From Thermoplasmata archaeon (GTDB lineage: Archaea; Thermoplasmatota; Thermoplasmata; Lutacidiplasmatales; UBA184), in NCBI GenBank assembly GCA_030040865.1, contig JASHSX010000044.1, forward strand, positions 1 through 7,603: 7,603 nucleotides of DNA. Reading direction: 5' to 3'. Both the position numbers and the translations under genes were made by a program. The notes below the pieces were generated by a model. It worked only from the letters and a program-made list of their open reading frames with translations. It was not told the DNA's origin and did not search any database. Shown here piece after piece: positions 5,978 to 7,603 of the stretch; position 1 is the first letter of the stretch; each line of letters begins with the position of its first letter.

Positions 5978-6611
5978 ACGCCGCCCCGCCTCGCCCGGCG
6001 TTCCCGAGAGCGCGCTCGCCGGCATCGAGGCGCACCTGAAGCAGCGCGAGCTGAGGCGCGAGGACCTCTACCAGCGCGCCCGGCGGCTGCGCCGGCTCGC
6101 CCAGGGGACGATGACCCGGCTCCACGCCGACGGACCGGCGCCCGCGGAGATCGCCGAGATCCGAAGGGCGCTCGCCGACCTCGCCGACTGGGTCCGTCGG
6201 GAAGGTCGGGGCGACGAACCGCTCGCCCTCGACGCGACCCAGGAGGCGGTCGAGGCGATCCTCCTCGCGGCGGTCCTCGACGGCGCCACCCTCCCCGGCC
6301 CGACCGACCTGGGCGTCGATCCCGAGCCGTACCTCCTCGGCCTCGGGGACCTGGTCGGCGAGGTCCGGCGCCGGGCGCTCGACGATCTCGGACGGGACGA
6401 CCTCGCCGGGGCGGAAGAGAACCTTGCCCTCATGGAGCGGCTCACCCGGTCGCTGCTGCGGTTCGACACGACCCGGGCGATCGTCCAGCTCAAACCGAAG
6501 CAGGACACGGCGCGCACGCTTCTGGAGCGGACCCGGGGCGAGGTCGTGATGGCCCGCTTCCTCGCCCGGGCGCGCCCACCGGAAACGGATCCCCCGCGGG
6601 AGGGACCGTGA
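5949..6611 (+). CDS. Translin family protein (archaeal translin/TRAX-like)
   Basis: Translin and TRAX are helical proteins that assemble into octameric shells around nucleic acid; eukaryotic C3PO and an Archaeoglobus homologue are RNases. From ATG 5949 the protein has 220 residues. The first 20 are a low-complexity Ser/Pro/Arg tail. Residues about 21-60 form a long charged helix (LKQRELRREDLYQRARRLRR). The middle holds TQEAVEAILLAAVL (97-110), where Glu99 and Glu102 match the spacing of the acidic pair reported as catalytic in TRAX, then YLLGLGDLVGEVRRRALDDL (128-147), the family signature. The C-terminal helix carries LKPKQDTARTLLERTRGEVV (181-200), the counterpart of the archaeal RKQD/TRG region. 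It overlaps DUF357 by 29 bases and the phosphorylase start by four. The natural RNA target is unknown. The family call is confident; RNase activity is an inference. Confidence 0.88.
   Translation: MTDGSPSSSKRRPASPGVPESALAGIEAHLKQRELRREDLYQRARRLRRLAQGTMTRLHADGPAPAEIAEIRRALADLADWVRREGRGDEPLALDATQEAVEAILLAAVLDGATLPGPTDLGVDPEPYLLGLGDLVGEVRRRALDDLGRDDLAGAEENLALMERLTRSLLRFDTTRAIVQLKPKQDTARTLLERTRGEVVMARFLARARPPETDPPREGP
6599..6603 (+). promoter_or_regulatory. Ribosome binding site of the methylthioadenosine phosphorylase gene
   Basis: GGAGG lies four bases before GTG 6608 and within the end of the translin gene. It supports the GTG start that overlaps the translin stop as GTGA. Confidence 0.55.
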
Positions 6612-7402
6612 GCGCGACCGCCCGGCGCGCGGTCGGCGTGATCGGCGGCTCGGGCGTCACCGGGATCTTCGACCGAGGCTCGACCCGGACCCACCGCGTC
6701 GCGACCCCGTGGGGTCCTCCGTCCGGTCCGATCGAGGAAGGCGAGGTCGGCGGCGTCCGCGTGCTGTTCCTCGCCCGCCACGGACCCGGGCACACGATCC
6801 CGCCCCATCGGGTGAACTATCGCGCCAACGTCGACGCCCTCCGATCGCTGGGCGCCGACGCGATCGTCGCCGTGAACTCCGTGGGATCGCTCCGCGAGGA
6901 GCTCCCGCCGGGCACCTTCGTACTGCCGAACCAGTTCGTCGACCTCACGAAGCAGCGGCCGACGACGTTCTTCGACGGCGGGAGAGTCTACCACGTCTCG
7001 CTCGCCGACCCGTTCTGCCCGGACCTTACCGCGAAGGCGGCGGCGGCCGGGCGGAGCACCGGGGCCCCGTTCGCGGAGGGGAAGACGTACGTCTGCGTGG
7101 AGGGGCCGCGGTTCAGCACGCGGGCGGAGTCGGCGTACTTCCGTACGTTCGCCGACGTGATCGGGATGACGCTCGTGCCCGAGGTGACCCTCGCCCGCGA
7201 GCGGGCGCTCTGCTACGTCTGCCTCGCGATGGTCACCGACTTCGACGTCTGGGCCGACCGTCCGGTCGAGACGGCCGAGATCCTCCGCACGATGCAGGAG
7301 AACGTCGGTCGCATGGGGCAAGTGCTCGCGGGGTTCCTTCCGACCGCGGCGGCCGTGCCGACGTGCCGGTGCGCCGACGCGCTCGAGAACGCGATGGTCT
7401 AG
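6608..7402 (+). CDS. mtnP: S-methyl-5'-thioadenosine phosphorylase (MTAP)
   Basis: This enzyme splits 5'-methylthioadenosine with phosphate into adenine and 5-methylthioribose-1-phosphate, recycling the by-product of polyamine and other SAM-consuming reactions. The 264 residues show the nucleoside phosphorylase fold in order: VIGGSG (11-16), ARHGPGHTIPPHRVNYRANV (57-75/76) with the phosphate-binding Arg57-His58 pair, AIVAVNSVGSL (85-95), VCVEGPRFSTRAES (162-175), VIGMTLVPEVTLARE (184-198) and MVTDFDVW (208-215). Asp211 and Asp213 match the Asp pair that reads the 6-amino group of adenine in MTAP, which argues against an inosine-type enzyme. The C-terminus has a CRC motif (Cys253, Cys255), like the CXC motif of hyperthermophile MTAP and purine nucleoside phosphorylases, plus Cys202 and Cys205. 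It starts at GTG in a GTGA overlap with translin and ends nine bases before the convergent rpoK stop. Confidence 0.94.
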   Translation: MSATARRAVGVIGGSGVTGIFDRGSTRTHRVATPWGPPSGPIEEGEVGGVRVLFLARHGPGHTIPPHRVNYRANVDALRSLGADAIVAVNSVGSLREELPPGTFVLPNQFVDLTKQRPTTFFDGGRVYHVSLADPFCPDLTAKAAAAGRSTGAPFAEGKTYVCVEGPRFSTRAESAYFRTFADVIGMTLVPEVTLARERALCYVCLAMVTDFDVWADRPVETAEILRTMQENVGRMGQVLAGFLPTAAAVPTCRCADALENAMV

Positions 7403-7411
7403 GCGACGCGG

Positions 7412-7603
7412 TTACGCGGCGGCGCCGCGACGGACGGTGATCGGGATCCGTCCGGCGGCGAACTCGAGCTCGGCGATCTGGACGGGGTCGACGAGCGTCG
7501 ACGCCACCTCGATCAGGATCGGGGCGCCGAGCGACACCTGGAGCGCGCGGGCGCCCAAGATGCGGGCCCGCTCGAACCGCGTATACTCTTCGGGACCGAG
7601 AAC
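7412..7603 (-). CDS. rpoK: RNA polymerase subunit K (Rpo6), C-terminal part; start beyond the window
   Basis: This is the archaeal counterpart of eukaryotic Rpb6 and bacterial omega, a small subunit that clamps the largest subunit and aids polymerase assembly. Reading the minus strand inward from base 7603 gives 63 codons, ending in TAA at 7414-7412. The text is unmistakable: EEYTRFERARILGARALQVS (5-24), LGAPILIEV (25-33), DPVQIAELEFAAGRIPITVRR (39-59), then a short GAAA end. Only the N-terminal residues are missing. It converges on the phosphorylase gene with nine bases between the stop codons and no visible T-rich terminator for either gene. Confidence 0.95.
   Translation of the reverse strand, partial: VLGPEEYTRFERARILGARALQVSLGAPILIEVASTLVDPVQIAELEFAAGRIPITVRRGAAA

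Noticed and set aside
6068..7321. 417-codon minus-strand frame
   Set aside because: Antisense shadow of the translin and methylthioadenosine phosphorylase genes, both of which show clear family motifs.
1..7603. CRISPR array, insertion sequence, tRNA or defence system
   Set aside because: No spaced direct repeats, transposase motifs, tRNA cloverleaf or toxin/defence gene seen. All genes are core metabolic, repair, RNA or transcription functions, and composition is uniform.

Overview
The window is GC-rich archaeal DNA (roughly 70% G+C by eye). It reads as a Thermoplasmatota (Thermoplasmata-type) genome or a relative. The evidence is an archaeal-type 5S rRNA gene behind a TATA box, the RNA polymerase subunit RpoK/Rpo6, a DUF357 protein, an archaeal translin, split (two-gene) transketolase, and an M1 aminopeptidase of the tricorn-interacting-factor type. 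The 5S gene stands alone, with no 23S or 16S rRNA beside it, as is known for Thermoplasma. The lineage assignment is inference; the archaeal domain is close to certain.

Layout. (1) Bases 1-1939, minus strand: most of an M1 zinc aminopeptidase, C-terminus off the left edge. (2) Bases 1940-2085: short divergent regulatory gap with a TATA box. (3) Bases 2086-2208, plus: solitary 5S rRNA, followed by two small hairpins. (4) Bases 2253-3170, plus: endonuclease IV (nfo). (5) Bases 3197-7402, plus: a six-gene tightly packed run: transketolase-like N subunit, transketolase-like C subunit, small transaldolase, DUF357 protein, translin-family protein, and 5'-methylthioadenosine phosphorylase. Three of its junctions are 4-base GTGA overlaps. 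(6) Bases 7412-7603, minus: the C-terminal 63 codons of rpoK, convergent with the phosphorylase gene.

How they fit together. Transketolase plus transaldolase is the core of the non-oxidative pentose phosphate route, which makes ribose-5-phosphate and erythrose-4-phosphate in many archaea. The phosphorylase releases methylthioribose-1-phosphate and adenine from methylthioadenosine, so it also handles ribose and purine. DUF357 and translin are small helical proteins; translin relatives bind and cut RNA.

The most notable observation is that both transketolase-like subunits keep the fold-defining sequence and the ThDP-activating glutamate, but several residues that normally hold thiamine diphosphate, Mg2+ and substrate are replaced (His to Ala, Asp to Glu, Asn to Ser, His to Pro, loss of stacking aromatics). 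The pair may therefore be a diverged, repurposed or inactive transketolase beside a fully canonical transaldolase.
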